NCBI GenBank assembly: GCA_964446235.1
Contig: CAYUNW010000001.1
Span: 119,884 to 183,883 of the forward strand
Source of the DNA: CAYUNW01 sp964446235
Lineage (GTDB): Bacteria > Patescibacteriota > Microgenomatia > 2-02-FULL-39-11
Direction: 5' to 3'
Length of the DNA stretch: 64,000 nucleotides
The translations under genes were made by a program, and so were the position numbers. Positions 1-7,814 of this stretch are shown in pieces. Position 1 is the stretch's first letter. Each line of letters begins with the position of its first letter. Below the pieces are notes generated by a model that had not been told where the DNA came from, did no database searches, and saw only the letters and a program-made list of their open reading frames with translations.

Positions 1-28
1 TGATTTAAAAAATTAATTATCAAAAAGA

Positions 29-53
29 CTTCCAGTAACTTGAAAGTTTTTTT
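29..53 (+). terminator. weak terminator-like hairpin at window start
   Basis: ACTTCCA can pair with TTGAAAGT apart from one mismatch, and seven T follow. It would end a transcript entering from the left edge. The stem is short and AT-rich, so this is a weak call. Confidence 0.3.
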
Positions 54-58
54 GTGGT

Positions 59-86
59 TTGATAGTTAGCTGATTAATAATATAAT
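59..86 (+). promoter_or_regulatory. sigma70-type promoter for hypC
   Basis: TTGATA (59-64) is followed after 16 bp by a perfect TATAAT (81-86). The ATG of hypC lies 17 bases after the -10 box, so the leader would be only about 10 nt. Confidence 0.5.
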
Positions 87-102
87 AATACCTACATTAT
101 AT

Positions 103-309
103 ATGTGTTTTTCTATACCAATTAAAATTACCAGGGTAGAAAAAGGATGGATATACCTTGAAAACGGTAATAAAATAAAATTAACCAGATCAGTAACGGC
201 TAAAAAGGGCGATTATGTAAGATATGCCGGAAATGTTATTATAGATTTCTTAACAAATAAAGAAGGATTGGAGATTAGAAAATTAATTAAACATATATAT
301 AGAAATTGA
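103..309 (+). CDS. hypC: HypC/HupF-family hydrogenase maturation chaperone
   Basis: Small 68-residue protein with the HypC signature at the very N terminus: Met-Cys-x-x-Ile-Pro, so Cys2 is the residue that contacts the precursor of the hydrogenase large subunit and carries the Fe(CN)2CO unit from HypD. A GDYVRYAGN stretch near residue 36 matches the beta-barrel part of the family. Length is normal to slightly short (70-95 residues is usual). No Shine-Dalgarno sequence is visible before ATG. The large and small hydrogenase subunit genes lie 2-4 kb away on the opposite strand, which supports the assignment. The other hyp genes (A, B, D, E, F) are not in this window. Confidence 0.8.
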   Translation: MCFSIPIKITRVEKGWIYLENGNKIKLTRSVTAKKGDYVRYAGNVIIDFLTNKEGLEIRKLIKHIYRN

Positions 310-310
310 T

Positions 311-1192
311 ATGTCCAAAGGTTTGTTTTTTGCATTATTTGCCGCATTTATTTCCGGCTTCTCAATATTTTTAAATAAAATCCTGATAGTAAAAGGTATC
401 CAACCTCTACCTTTAAACATAATTAAAAATTCCATCGCTTTGCTTATCATAAGTATTACTTTGTTAAAATTGAATAAATCTAAATTCCCATTAAACTCAC
501 AAATATGGCGTAATTTGATAATTATCGGAATCTTGGGTGGAGGAATACCCTTCATACTTTTTTTCGAAGGATTGAAAATGATACCGGCAATAAACGCGGC
601 GTTAATCCATAAAACTCTATTTATCTGGGTTGGAATATTTGCATTTTTATTCCTTAAAGAAAAAATCAGTCAATTCCAATTGATAGGTTATTTACTGATA
701 TTTGGAAGTAATTTTCTCATCAATGATTCAAAAAATATCGGATTTGAGTCAGGTGAAATTTTGATATTGACTGCTACAATATTATGGTCCTTGGAAAATA
801 TATTATCAAAAACTGTAATCGCAAAAACTGGCAGCCTTATCATATGCTGGTCTAGAATGTTTTTCGGATTAATACTATTATTTGTATTTTCCCTAATGAC
901 AAACCAAACTTCTGCAATTTTTACGCTTAATATCAATCAGTTAACTGTACTCTTTGTGTCAGGTGTGATGTTGGCTTTTTTTGTGATGTCTTTTTATAAA
1001 TCGCTTGAATATCTACCGGTAAGCCTTTCTACAGCAATACTAGTATTATCTACGGTAATTACCAATATGTTGACTACGGTATTTATAACACGTCAATTTC
1101 CAATAAATGAATCTGTCTTCAATATTTTCAATATATCCATTGTGTTTATGATATACTGGATATTTAAATCAAAACAATATAAAGTGATCTAA
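311..1192 (+). CDS. EamA (DMT superfamily) membrane transporter
   Basis: A 293-residue, very hydrophobic protein with about ten predicted membrane helices in two related halves, as in EamA-family drug/metabolite transporters. The first half holds GGGIPFILFFEGLKMIPA near residues 76-93, the typical place where helices 3-4 of the repeat meet, and a KEKIS loop follows near residue 116. The gene starts one base after the hypC stop codon and is probably co-transcribed with it. Substrate cannot be told from sequence; family members export amino acids, metabolites or drugs. Its place inside a hydrogenase locus is unexplained and may be chance. Confidence 0.8.
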   Translation: MSKGLFFALFAAFISGFSIFLNKILIVKGIQPLPLNIIKNSIALLIISITLLKLNKSKFPLNSQIWRNLIIIGILGGGIPFILFFEGLKMIPAINAALIHKTLFIWVGIFAFLFLKEKISQFQLIGYLLIFGSNFLINDSKNIGFESGEILILTATILWSLENILSKTVIAKTGSLIICWSRMFFGLILLFVFSLMTNQTSAIFTLNINQLTVLFVSGVMLAFFVMSFYKSLEYLPVSLSTAILVLSTVITNMLTTVFITRQFPINESVFNIFNISIVFMIYWIFKSKQYKVI

Positions 1193-1207
1193 TATCAGTA
1201 TGAAAAA

Positions 1208-1939
1208 ATGAAATACGCTGGACCGGTGTTATGTGCCAGATACGCATACCCCCCAAATTCACTCCATCTGTGCGGTCCTGAAAAAGTTAAGGACCTGCAG
1301 TATTATTCTAAATCTTTAATATATGATAAAGGAACTTATGAAATAATCAAAGGCTTTAAAACTTTATACCCATATCTTCTATTGATAGCATCTGAGAATC
1401 ATATTAAAGATCCGTTTCATCCAAAAGTCGTTGATGCGTATTGGATAGGAAATAATCTTTTGACAAAAATAAATTTCAGAAATTACGCTAAATTGTTGGA
1501 AGAAAAATTTCTATTAAATAAACGTATAAAATCAAAACAATATAATAAATTAATAAAAAAAGTCATCGACTATCCATTGCCAAATCATGCTTTCCATGTT
1601 TTAAACATTTATAAAAGAACAAATCATTCTCAAAATGTACATTCATTGGAATCAATGAATATGTGTTTAATCAATTATGGTCAAATTACATATATAAACA
1701 ACAATAGTATCATCATAATTGCAAAATTATTAAAATACTTTAAAAGCAAGCTTGTATTTGGCAAAATCGAAACTCTCAATATCCTTCCACAGGCTACAAA
1801 TGATCAAGAATTAAAGCTGCTTTCAGTAGGTGATTTTATCAGTTTTCATTGGGGATATTTATGTGAAAAATTAAACATCGAAAAATTAAATCGTCTGAAA
1901 TACTATAATCAACTTGCCTTAAATTTTGCCAATAATTAA
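1208..1939 (+). CDS. hydrogenase-neighbourhood protein of unknown function
   Basis: A 243-residue soluble protein without predicted membrane segments. It begins with an ordered, likely conserved segment containing Cys8, RYAYPPN and LCGP (residues 8-24), and later PLPNHAFHVLNIY (about 124-136). I recall a similar family (Pfam DUF6390) next to NiFe hydrogenase genes, but cannot check this here. The stop codon overlaps the ATG of the maturation protease by one base (TAATG), so the two are translationally coupled. That coupling argues for a role in hydrogenase maturation or assembly. No catalytic motif is recognised. Confidence 0.55.
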   Translation: MKYAGPVLCARYAYPPNSLHLCGPEKVKDLQYYSKSLIYDKGTYEIIKGFKTLYPYLLLIASENHIKDPFHPKVVDAYWIGNNLLTKINFRNYAKLLEEKFLLNKRIKSKQYNKLIKKVIDYPLPNHAFHVLNIYKRTNHSQNVHSLESMNMCLINYGQITYINNNSIIIIAKLLKYFKSKLVFGKIETLNILPQATNDQELKLLSVGDFISFHWGYLCEKLNIEKLNRLKYYNQLALNFANN

Positions 1940-2325
1940 TGAAAAGAAATATCTATTTTTGCGAAAATAACATCGAGACTAAAGACCAATTACCGAAAGG
2001 ATTAATAGTAAAATTACAGAAAAGATTCCCAACAATAAATTTTTTGCATTTTGATCCCAATGAAGAGTTTGTAAAACCTGAAAAAGATCTGGTAATTATC
2101 GATACAGTTTATGGAATAAAAGAAATACGGATATTTAAAAACCTACAACACCTTCAACTTTCTCCCAGAGTTACAATGCATGATTATGACTTATCTATAC
2201 ATTTAGGTATCATGAAAAAATTAGGAAAAATAAATAAGATTAAGATCGTGGCAATCCCAATTAATATTACGACTAATCAAATATATAAAAAACTAGAATT
2301 TATGATTTCTTCCAACGAAATTTAA
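1939..2325 (+). CDS. hydrogenase maturation protease-like protein (HycI/HyaD type), degenerate
   Basis: A 128-residue protein that fits the hydrogenase maturation endopeptidase fold. Asp in LVIIDTVYG (about residues 51-59) and His in MHDYDL (about 81-86) match two of the three metal/Ni-sensing ligands known from HybD (Glu16, Asp62, His93). The usual N-terminal GxGNxLxxDDGxG loop is replaced by a divergent stretch (residues 9-20), so the first acidic ligand is uncertain. Family members clip the C-terminal tail of the hydrogenase large subunit after Ni insertion. The gene ends inside the large-subunit gene on the other strand (26 bp overlap), within codons for that very tail. Confidence 0.65.
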   Translation: MKRNIYFCENNIETKDQLPKGLIVKLQKRFPTINFLHFDPNEEFVKPEKDLVIIDTVYGIKEIRIFKNLQHLQLSPRVTMHDYDLSIHLGIMKKLGKINKIKIVAIPINITTNQIYKKLEFMISSNEI

Positions 2326-3598
2326 GAAAATGAGTTGCACAGCTCATACACGGATCAAAAGAACGAACAATTCTTTCAATTATTCTTTCTAATTTATTTT
2401 TATCATTTATTCTAGATATATTTTCTTGAATATATTTTCTGATGCTTAATTCAATTACAGTCTGATTCACTCCTGTAGGCACTATAATACTTCCTTCAAT
2501 TATTTTACCATAATCGTCAACTTTTATTTTATAAAATAAAGTACCTCTTGGTGCATCAATAACTGCTGCGGATTCACCTTTTTTCCGTAGGTATGTAACC
2601 GGTTTTTCCTGTTGAATTTTCAGACAACCTAGGAGTTTTATGGAAGAATCGACTGCATGTAATATTTCTATCGCTTGAGCAAGATTATTATGAAAAATGT
2701 TTTTTGAAGGAAAAACTTTTAAATATTTCTCTGTATCACTAATCGTGTCAAGATTGAGATTGTTTTTTGCTAAATTTAATCTAGACAGTGCACCTAATAA
2801 AAGATTTTTATTTTTAAAATAATACGCAGTTGCTTGTGAATGATCTACTTTCACTTTCTGTAAGTATTTACCGTATTCTTCAGGTAAATATTCATTTCCG
2901 TCACTATTTTTAATAATACCATTTATAAATGACAGCTCGTCGTCAATAACCGAACTAAAAGTTATATCATTTAATTCTAGAATCATATCCCTATGATAAA
3001 ACAAATCGATAATATCTATTACTTTTGAACGTATTGCAATTAATTTTTTATAACAACTCATTAATGTAGTTTCATCAGGAAGTTTTAAAAATCCGCCTAT
3101 TGTTAAATACGGTGCATGAACTGATCTTCCTCCAACGGCCTTTGCCAGCTCATTACCTACTGCTTTGATAGAAAAGGCATTGAACAAATATTTATGTTCT
3201 TCGGGATTATTTTCATCAAAATCCAACAAAGAGTCTTTATTAAAAAAATCGGGTAGTACAAAAATATATAAATGTAGAGCATGATCCCTAATTATTAAAG
3301 CGTAATTAAGTAATTTTCTTAATATTTCTGTTTGTTTACTTATTTTTATATTAAATACTTTTTCAGCAGCTTTTAGAGCACACAACAAATGTGCATTTGA
3401 ACATGTTCCGCATATCCGAGACGTAAGTTGCGGCAAAGCAACAATATCTTTTCCTCTAATAGCTTGTGTATAAAAACGTTTATACTCAGCGATTGAAAAT
3501 TTTAAATCTCTTAGCTCCCCATTTCTAACCGAAATAATACAACTAGCTTTACCTTCAATCTTGGAAATATCCGAGATAGTTAAATCCAAATCATGCAT
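2300..3598 (-). CDS. [NiFe] hydrogenase large (catalytic) subunit, group 3-like
   Basis: A 432-residue cytoplasmic hydrogenase alpha subunit. The L1 motif RICGTC (residues 61-66, Cys63 and Cys66) and the L2 motif DPCMSCATH (415-423, Cys417 and Cys420) supply the four cysteine ligands of the Ni-Fe site. After His423 there is a nine-residue tail (424-432), the peptide expected to be removed by the maturation protease. Length and motif style resemble group 3b/3d soluble bidirectional enzymes, but subgroup needs a tree. The small subunit gene lies 5 bp upstream in the same operon. No twin-arginine signal is present on either subunit. Confidence 0.9.
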   Translation of the reverse strand: MHDLDLTISDISKIEGKASCIISVRNGELRDLKFSIAEYKRFYTQAIRGKDIVALPQLTSRICGTCSNAHLLCALKAAEKVFNIKISKQTEILRKLLNYALIIRDHALHLYIFVLPDFFNKDSLLDFDENNPEEHKYLFNAFSIKAVGNELAKAVGGRSVHAPYLTIGGFLKLPDETTLMSCYKKLIAIRSKVIDIIDLFYHRDMILELNDITFSSVIDDELSFINGIIKNSDGNEYLPEEYGKYLQKVKVDHSQATAYYFKNKNLLLGALSRLNLAKNNLNLDTISDTEKYLKVFPSKNIFHNNLAQAIEILHAVDSSIKLLGCLKIQQEKPVTYLRKKGESAAVIDAPRGTLFYKIKVDDYGKIIEGSIIVPTGVNQTVIELSIRKYIQENISRINDKNKLERIIERIVRSFDPCMSCATHFLKFRWKKS

Positions 3599-3603
3599 AG
3601 GAT

Positions 3604-4095
3604 TTAGTCAATTCCAAATTCAATAAACAAATTTTCTATTAAATCAATAAATAATTTTTCATCCATTGGACAACCTGGAATGGAATAATCAACCTTTACG
3701 ATATCAGATATTTTTTTTACGGATTTTGCATATTTAAATCTTGCTAGAAAACCTTCAATTTCAATATTGGTTTTATCATCAAAAAGATTCCGCTGAGCAG
3801 ATGGCATACCATTACAAGCACATGCTCCTATAGCTACAATTTTTTTCGACTCTTTACGAATATTGAGGAGTTGTTCTTTTTGTACCTCCGATGTAATAGC
3901 GCCTTCAATAAATGACACATCAATATTTTCTATCCTACTTCTTTTTTGCAAAACAAGAGCAGAACATATTTCTAGTTTATTTTTCCATTTTAAGTAATAA
4001 TCATTTAGTATTTCGGTAAAAACAATAGTAGAATCTTCACAACATGAAAATGAAAACCAACCGATTCTTAATTTATTTTCTGACATATAAATCAT
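3604..4095 (-). CDS. [NiFe] hydrogenase small subunit, minimal single-cluster form
   Basis: A 163-residue protein of the NADH:ubiquinone oxidoreductase 20 kDa/hydrogenase small-subunit family. Cys18-Cys19, Cys92 and Cys94 (GACAC), and Cys142 (PGCPMDE) can ligate the proximal [4Fe-4S] cluster. The second Cys of the expected CxxC is Ser22 (CCEDS), so tandem Cys18-Cys19 may serve instead. No further cysteine clusters exist, so medial and distal clusters are absent, as in HoxY-type subunits. An alternative start is Met4 (position 4086). No NAD- or flavin-binding partner subunit is next to it. The electron acceptor is therefore unknown. Confidence 0.82.
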   Translation of the reverse strand: MIYMSENKLRIGWFSFSCCEDSTIVFTEILNDYYLKWKNKLEICSALVLQKRSRIENIDVSFIEGAITSEVQKEQLLNIRKESKKIVAIGACACNGMPSAQRNLFDDKTNIEIEGFLARFKYAKSVKKISDIVKVDYSIPGCPMDEKLFIDLIENLFIEFGID

Positions 4096-4105
4096 CTTAC
4101 ATCAC

Positions 4106-4111
4106 ATTATA
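4106..4111 (-). promoter_or_regulatory. -10 box for the hydrogenase structural operon
   Basis: A perfect TATAAT on the minus strand lies 10 bases before the small-subunit ATG. No good -35 hexamer is seen 16-18 bp upstream. If used, the 5' leader would be only a few nucleotides long. Confidence 0.35.
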
Positions 4112-4145
4112 AATTATGCCAATATATAGATGGTTTTTATATTTA

Positions 4146-4154
4146 TGTTATAAT
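4146..4154 (+). promoter_or_regulatory. extended -10 promoter of rnpB
   Basis: TGTTATAAT is an exact extended -10 element (TG-n-TATAAT). It ends five bases before the first base of the RNase P RNA P1 stem, so transcription would start at the RNA 5' end. No consensus -35 is visible, as is common with extended -10 promoters. Confidence 0.55.
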
Positions 4155-4159
4155 TATTC

Positions 4160-4612
4160 GCCTGCGGAGGCCGGATAATTACTCCGTATATTACGGAGAG
4201 GAAAGTCCAGACTGCAGAAAGCAAGGGACTCGCTTTAAATAGCGTGATCTCGCGAACAAGCGAGACTGGTGTTTATAATCCGAAAGGATAATAATACGAT
4301 TCCTGAATTAACAGGATGAGAGAGTCACAGAGACGAGTCTTTACCTAAACTAAATTAGCATGGTGAAGAAGTGAAACGTCCCATTTTGGGATACAGACAA
4401 TCCCACCTGCAGCAATCTCCGAATTGGCCGAGTAAGACAGATGCTTTCCTGAGTTCTGAGAGAAATCTCAAGAAGCGGTCAAAAGATTGAGAGCGTTTCG
4501 ATTTTTTCGAAATGGTATGATGAAAAAATCATCATTACTGATTTAAATATCAGTAAAAACCAAGATAAATTATTATCAAAAAACAGAATCTGGCTTACGA
4601 ACCTCCGCAGGC
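4160..4612 (+). ncRNA. rnpB: RNase P RNA (bacterial type A)
   Basis: The 453-nt RNA is closed by an 11-bp perfect P1 stem: GCCTGCGGAGG at 4160-4170 pairs with CCTCCGCAGGC at 4602-4612. Conserved core blocks are present: GAGGAAAGTCC at 4198-4208 and ACAGAATCTGGCTTA at 4583-4597, which form the P4 pseudoknot region. The middle holds GTGAAACG (about 4371) typical of the specificity domain. This is the catalytic RNA that trims 5' leaders from tRNA precursors. It lies divergent from the hydrogenase operon and convergent with the AI-2E permease gene, whose stop codon starts five bases after it. No clear terminator follows. Confidence 0.96.
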
Positions 4613-4616
4613 AATT

Positions 4617-5603
4617 TTATTTATTTAATTCATCTTTGGATTTGGTTGAAATTAAACTCGTCAAAACAGTTTCTATTGTTAATACTACGGGTACTGCAAG
4701 CAAAGCACCACCTATTCCAGCAATTTTACCCCCAACTAATATTGATACGATCGTAACCAAAGGTGGTAATCCAACTACCTGTTTCATCACTAGTGGTACT
4801 ACCAACTGATTTTCCAATTGTTGAATTATAAAATATAAAAATACAGTGATTAAAGCAAAAAATGGTGAGACTGCTAAAGAAATTAATACAGCAGGTATAG
4901 CCGAAATAATCGGTCCAATTGTCGGAATAATTTCTAGAACCCCTGCAAACAACGCCAATGGTATCGCATACTGAATTCTCAACAAAACTAATCCGATATA
5001 AGTTGCTAAACCGATTATAAGTCCTAAAGCTAATTGACCTCTTACATAAGCTCCTAAACGTTCTTCGACTTTTTGTAAAAGACTAACTGATTTTGATGCA
5101 ATATCATGGCTAAATAACCCTGATAAGTAACTTTCCAAATTCTTTCGTTCGATTAACAAATAAAATGAAATTACAAAAATTGTAAAAGATACTACAATAT
5201 TGTTAAAAAAACCGAAGGTAACCTTGACTATATTTTGACCAATTGGAGTAATTTGCTGACCGATAATTTGTGAATCTAAAGTTAAGAAAGGAAATGTATT
5301 TTTAAGGAATTCAAATAAATTATCAAAAAGATTAATCGTCTGATTTATTAAAACAGGTAGAAATGAACTGATAGAAAATCCGATAAATAATAATGAAAGT
5401 ATATATATAATAATTATTGAAAAAACCCTGGGAATAAATATTTTTTCCAAAAATTCAACGATTGGTTTCAAAGCGGACATCAATATAAAAGCAATAAATA
5501 CAAAAAAAAGGATATCTTTTATCTGAAAGATAAACCATAGAAATAATAAGAAGAATACTGTAAATAATATTGTTTTATGGGAAATTTCTATTTTATTTGT
5601 CAT
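4617..5603 (-). CDS. AI-2E family (PerM/YdiK-like) membrane permease
   Basis: A 328-residue integral membrane protein with about eight predicted helices. Paired N-terminal helices (residues 10-50) and another at 60-85 are followed by a long soluble loop near 90-125. The C-terminal half holds the GALLAVPVVL-type motif (about 299-308) and EIIPTIGP (about 225-232), both hallmarks of the AI-2E family. Functions reported for the family range from autoinducer export to Na+/H+ antiport and general stress, so substrate is open. The start overlaps the stop of miaA by 4 bp (ATGA), so it is translationally coupled to the tRNA-modification genes. Confidence 0.85.
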   Translation of the reverse strand: MTNKIEISHKTILFTVFFLLFLWFIFQIKDILFFVFIAFILMSALKPIVEFLEKIFIPRVFSIIIIYILSLLFIGFSISSFLPVLINQTINLFDNLFEFLKNTFPFLTLDSQIIGQQITPIGQNIVKVTFGFFNNIVVSFTIFVISFYLLIERKNLESYLSGLFSHDIASKSVSLLQKVEERLGAYVRGQLALGLIIGLATYIGLVLLRIQYAIPLALFAGVLEIIPTIGPIISAIPAVLISLAVSPFFALITVFLYFIIQQLENQLVVPLVMKQVVGLPPLVTIVSILVGGKIAGIGGALLAVPVVLTIETVLTSLISTKSKDELNK

Positions 5604-6610
5604 TGTATTTGGATTTTAGTATACCATTTTTTGATTTTATCCTCTATGTGTAATGATAATTTTGGGTCCTCTATATTGAACCAGTTTATATCCTTAATCT
5701 TTTTAAACCATATAATTTGACGCTTCGCATATGCATATTCTTTGTCTATCCAATTATTTTTAATTTCAGCAAATAATAATTTATTTTTAGTATTATAATT
5801 ATTATTAAATATTAACTCAAAATCTTTATATCCTGTTGCTGAAAATGATTGTAATCCAAAATGATAACCTTTATTTAATAAAATTTTAATTTCTTTAACT
5901 ATTCCTTGTTTAAATCTTTTCTTAACTCTTTTAATAATTTTTTGTTTAATTACTTCCTTACTAGCATATAAACCAATATATAAAATATCATATTCTCTAG
6001 ACATCTGATTTTTCAATTTAACTTTGGATTTTATAAAATTTGAAATTTCAATTGTTCTAATAATTCTACGGAAGTTAAATCTATCAGATTTATTCATATT
6101 TTTCCATTCTATAGTATATTTTTTTTTAAGTAATTCTTGTAATTCTTTTAAATTAAATTTATTTGCTTTTTCTCTAAATTTTATATCGGGAGGTATAAAC
6201 ATAAAAGACTTTGGGTTAACTAATCCTTCTATATACAATCCAGATCCACCAACTATAATTGGTAATTTTTTACGGCTATGTAAACTGGTTATTACTTTTT
6301 CCCCTAAAGATATAAACTCTCCTAAGTTAAATTTATAATCAGGGTTTACAATGTCTGTTAACCAAACAGGTATAGACTTTATTTTACGATAACCGATTTG
6401 ATAATCGTTTTTATGAGTTATCCTGATATTAGAAACTGTAATGAATTTTGAATTACTTCTAAAATCTTTTCCAGTTCCAATATCCATATATTTATAAACT
6501 TGTCGGCTATCAGCAGATATAATCTCACCATTAAATTTTTGTGCGATTTTAACACCAATAGATGTCTTTCCTGTAGCTGTTGGACCACAAATCACAATAA
6601 TCTTATTCAT
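5600..6610 (-). CDS. miaA: tRNA dimethylallyltransferase
   Basis: A 336-residue MiaA. It transfers a dimethylallyl group to N6 of A37 in tRNAs that read codons beginning with U. The P-loop GPTATGKTS sits at residues 9-17, followed by SADSRQVYKYMDIGTGK (about 34-50), the tRNA/substrate motif. GGSGLYIEGL (about 121-130) and the basic KRRIxxR-like swinging domain also fit. The gene starts inside the end of miaB (8 bp overlap) and its stop overlaps the next gene by 4 bp. The operon therefore makes both successive enzymes of ms2i6A37 synthesis. Length is slightly above the usual 300-320 residues. Confidence 0.95.
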   Translation of the reverse strand: MNKIIVICGPTATGKTSIGVKIAQKFNGEIISADSRQVYKYMDIGTGKDFRSNSKFITVSNIRITHKNDYQIGYRKIKSIPVWLTDIVNPDYKFNLGEFISLGEKVITSLHSRKKLPIIVGGSGLYIEGLVNPKSFMFIPPDIKFREKANKFNLKELQELLKKKYTIEWKNMNKSDRFNFRRIIRTIEISNFIKSKVKLKNQMSREYDILYIGLYASKEVIKQKIIKRVKKRFKQGIVKEIKILLNKGYHFGLQSFSATGYKDFELIFNNNYNTKNKLLFAEIKNNWIDKEYAYAKRQIIWFKKIKDINWFNIEDPKLSLHIEDKIKKWYTKIQIQ

Positions 6611-7814
6611 TATAAATAGATGAATTTACTAGTCTATCTAAAATCGCCCATCTTATTTTTTTAGTTTCATAACTCACATCATCTTTTAGATTTTTGTGGG
6701 CATATGTATTTGGCCGATCTGAATACATAGCAATATAGGCTTTATAAAATTTAAATTTCTTACAAAACGATATTGTCTCTTGAAATTCTTTCTCTGATTC
6801 TTGACAAAAACCAACAATGATATCGGTAGAAATTCTAACTCCTTTTATTTTTTTAAGTCTGTAATATAATTTTCCATATTCTTCAGCTGTGTACCATCTA
6901 TTCATACGTTTTAATACAGTATTACTACCTGATTGCACAGGTAAATGAATATCTCTTGAAATATTCCTATTCTTTTGAATTACATCGATTAGTTCCGGTG
7001 AAAAATCCCATGGATTACTTGATAAAAAATCGATATTTTTAAATCTAAATTTTCTTGAAATTTCCTCCAACAACGAAGGGAAAAGCGTTGGTATACGATA
7101 ACGACCTAAATGTTTTACATATACTGGTTTATTTAATAATTTTTTTTGGTTTTTTGATTGAGTTTTTGAATTTAAAAAATAATTTTTTTTATAATTTCGA
7201 TTACTTATAGAGTCTTTTTCATTTGCAAACATATCTGAACCATATGAATTAACATTCATTCCCAAAAGAGTAATTTTTTTATAACCCTTTTTATCAAGAT
7301 AAGAACATTCTTTTATAATTTCATCATAAGGTCTACTGACTTCCATTCCTCTAGTAAATGGCACTACACAAAATGAACAAAAATTATTACAACCGTTGGA
7401 TATCGGAACCAAGGCGTGTTTTCTATCGCTTCTAATAGGTATATTATCAAATCCAATTTCCTCAATAGGTAAAAAATCAATATTATTAGAGATTTTTTTT
7501 CTGACCTTTTTTTCCAACTTACCTGTTTTATCTCTTACAATCATACCCACCATACAACCTGTAACTACGATCTTTAATGGTTTACTCTTTAATTTGAAAT
7601 TCGATTCTAAATTATGTATCAAACCGTACACCCTATCTTCAGCCATTTGTCTAATCATACATGTGTTTATAACTGCATAATCTGAGTCGTAAATATTTAG
7701 TGCTTGTTTCAGTCCTTTATATTCTAAATATGCTTTAATTCTTTCACTATCTGCTGTATTCTGGGCGCATCCAAAAGTTTTTATAAAATAAGTTTTGTAT
7801 TTGATTAATGACAT
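6603..7814 (-). CDS. miaB: tRNA-2-methylthio-N6-dimethylallyladenosine synthase, TRAM-less
   Basis: A 403-residue radical-SAM methylthiotransferase. N-terminal UPF0004 domain cysteines are C16 (FGCAQN), C52 and C87; the SAM-radical CxxxCxxC is C142, C146, C149. It adds the methylthio group to i6A37 made by MiaA, whose gene follows directly. Two oddities are seen. A roughly 60-residue, Lys/Asn-rich insertion (about residues 180-240) splits the radical-SAM domain after the GMNVNSYG motif. The chain also stops right after the radical-SAM domain, so the C-terminal TRAM RNA-binding domain is missing. MtaB or RimO are less likely given the miaA linkage. Confidence 0.88.
   Translation of the reverse strand: MSLIKYKTYFIKTFGCAQNTADSERIKAYLEYKGLKQALNIYDSDYAVINTCMIRQMAEDRVYGLIHNLESNFKLKSKPLKIVVTGCMVGMIVRDKTGKLEKKVRKKISNNIDFLPIEEIGFDNIPIRSDRKHALVPISNGCNNFCSFCVVPFTRGMEVSRPYDEIIKECSYLDKKGYKKITLLGMNVNSYGSDMFANEKDSISNRNYKKNYFLNSKTQSKNQKKLLNKPVYVKHLGRYRIPTLFPSLLEEISRKFRFKNIDFLSSNPWDFSPELIDVIQKNRNISRDIHLPVQSGSNTVLKRMNRWYTAEEYGKLYYRLKKIKGVRISTDIIVGFCQESEKEFQETISFCKKFKFYKAYIAMYSDRPNTYAHKNLKDDVSYETKKIRWAILDRLVNSSIYNE

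Noticed and set aside
7396..7680. Plus-strand frame of 94 residues inside miaB
   Set aside because: Antisense shadow of a well-supported gene, with hydrophobic content caused by AT-rich codons read backwards.
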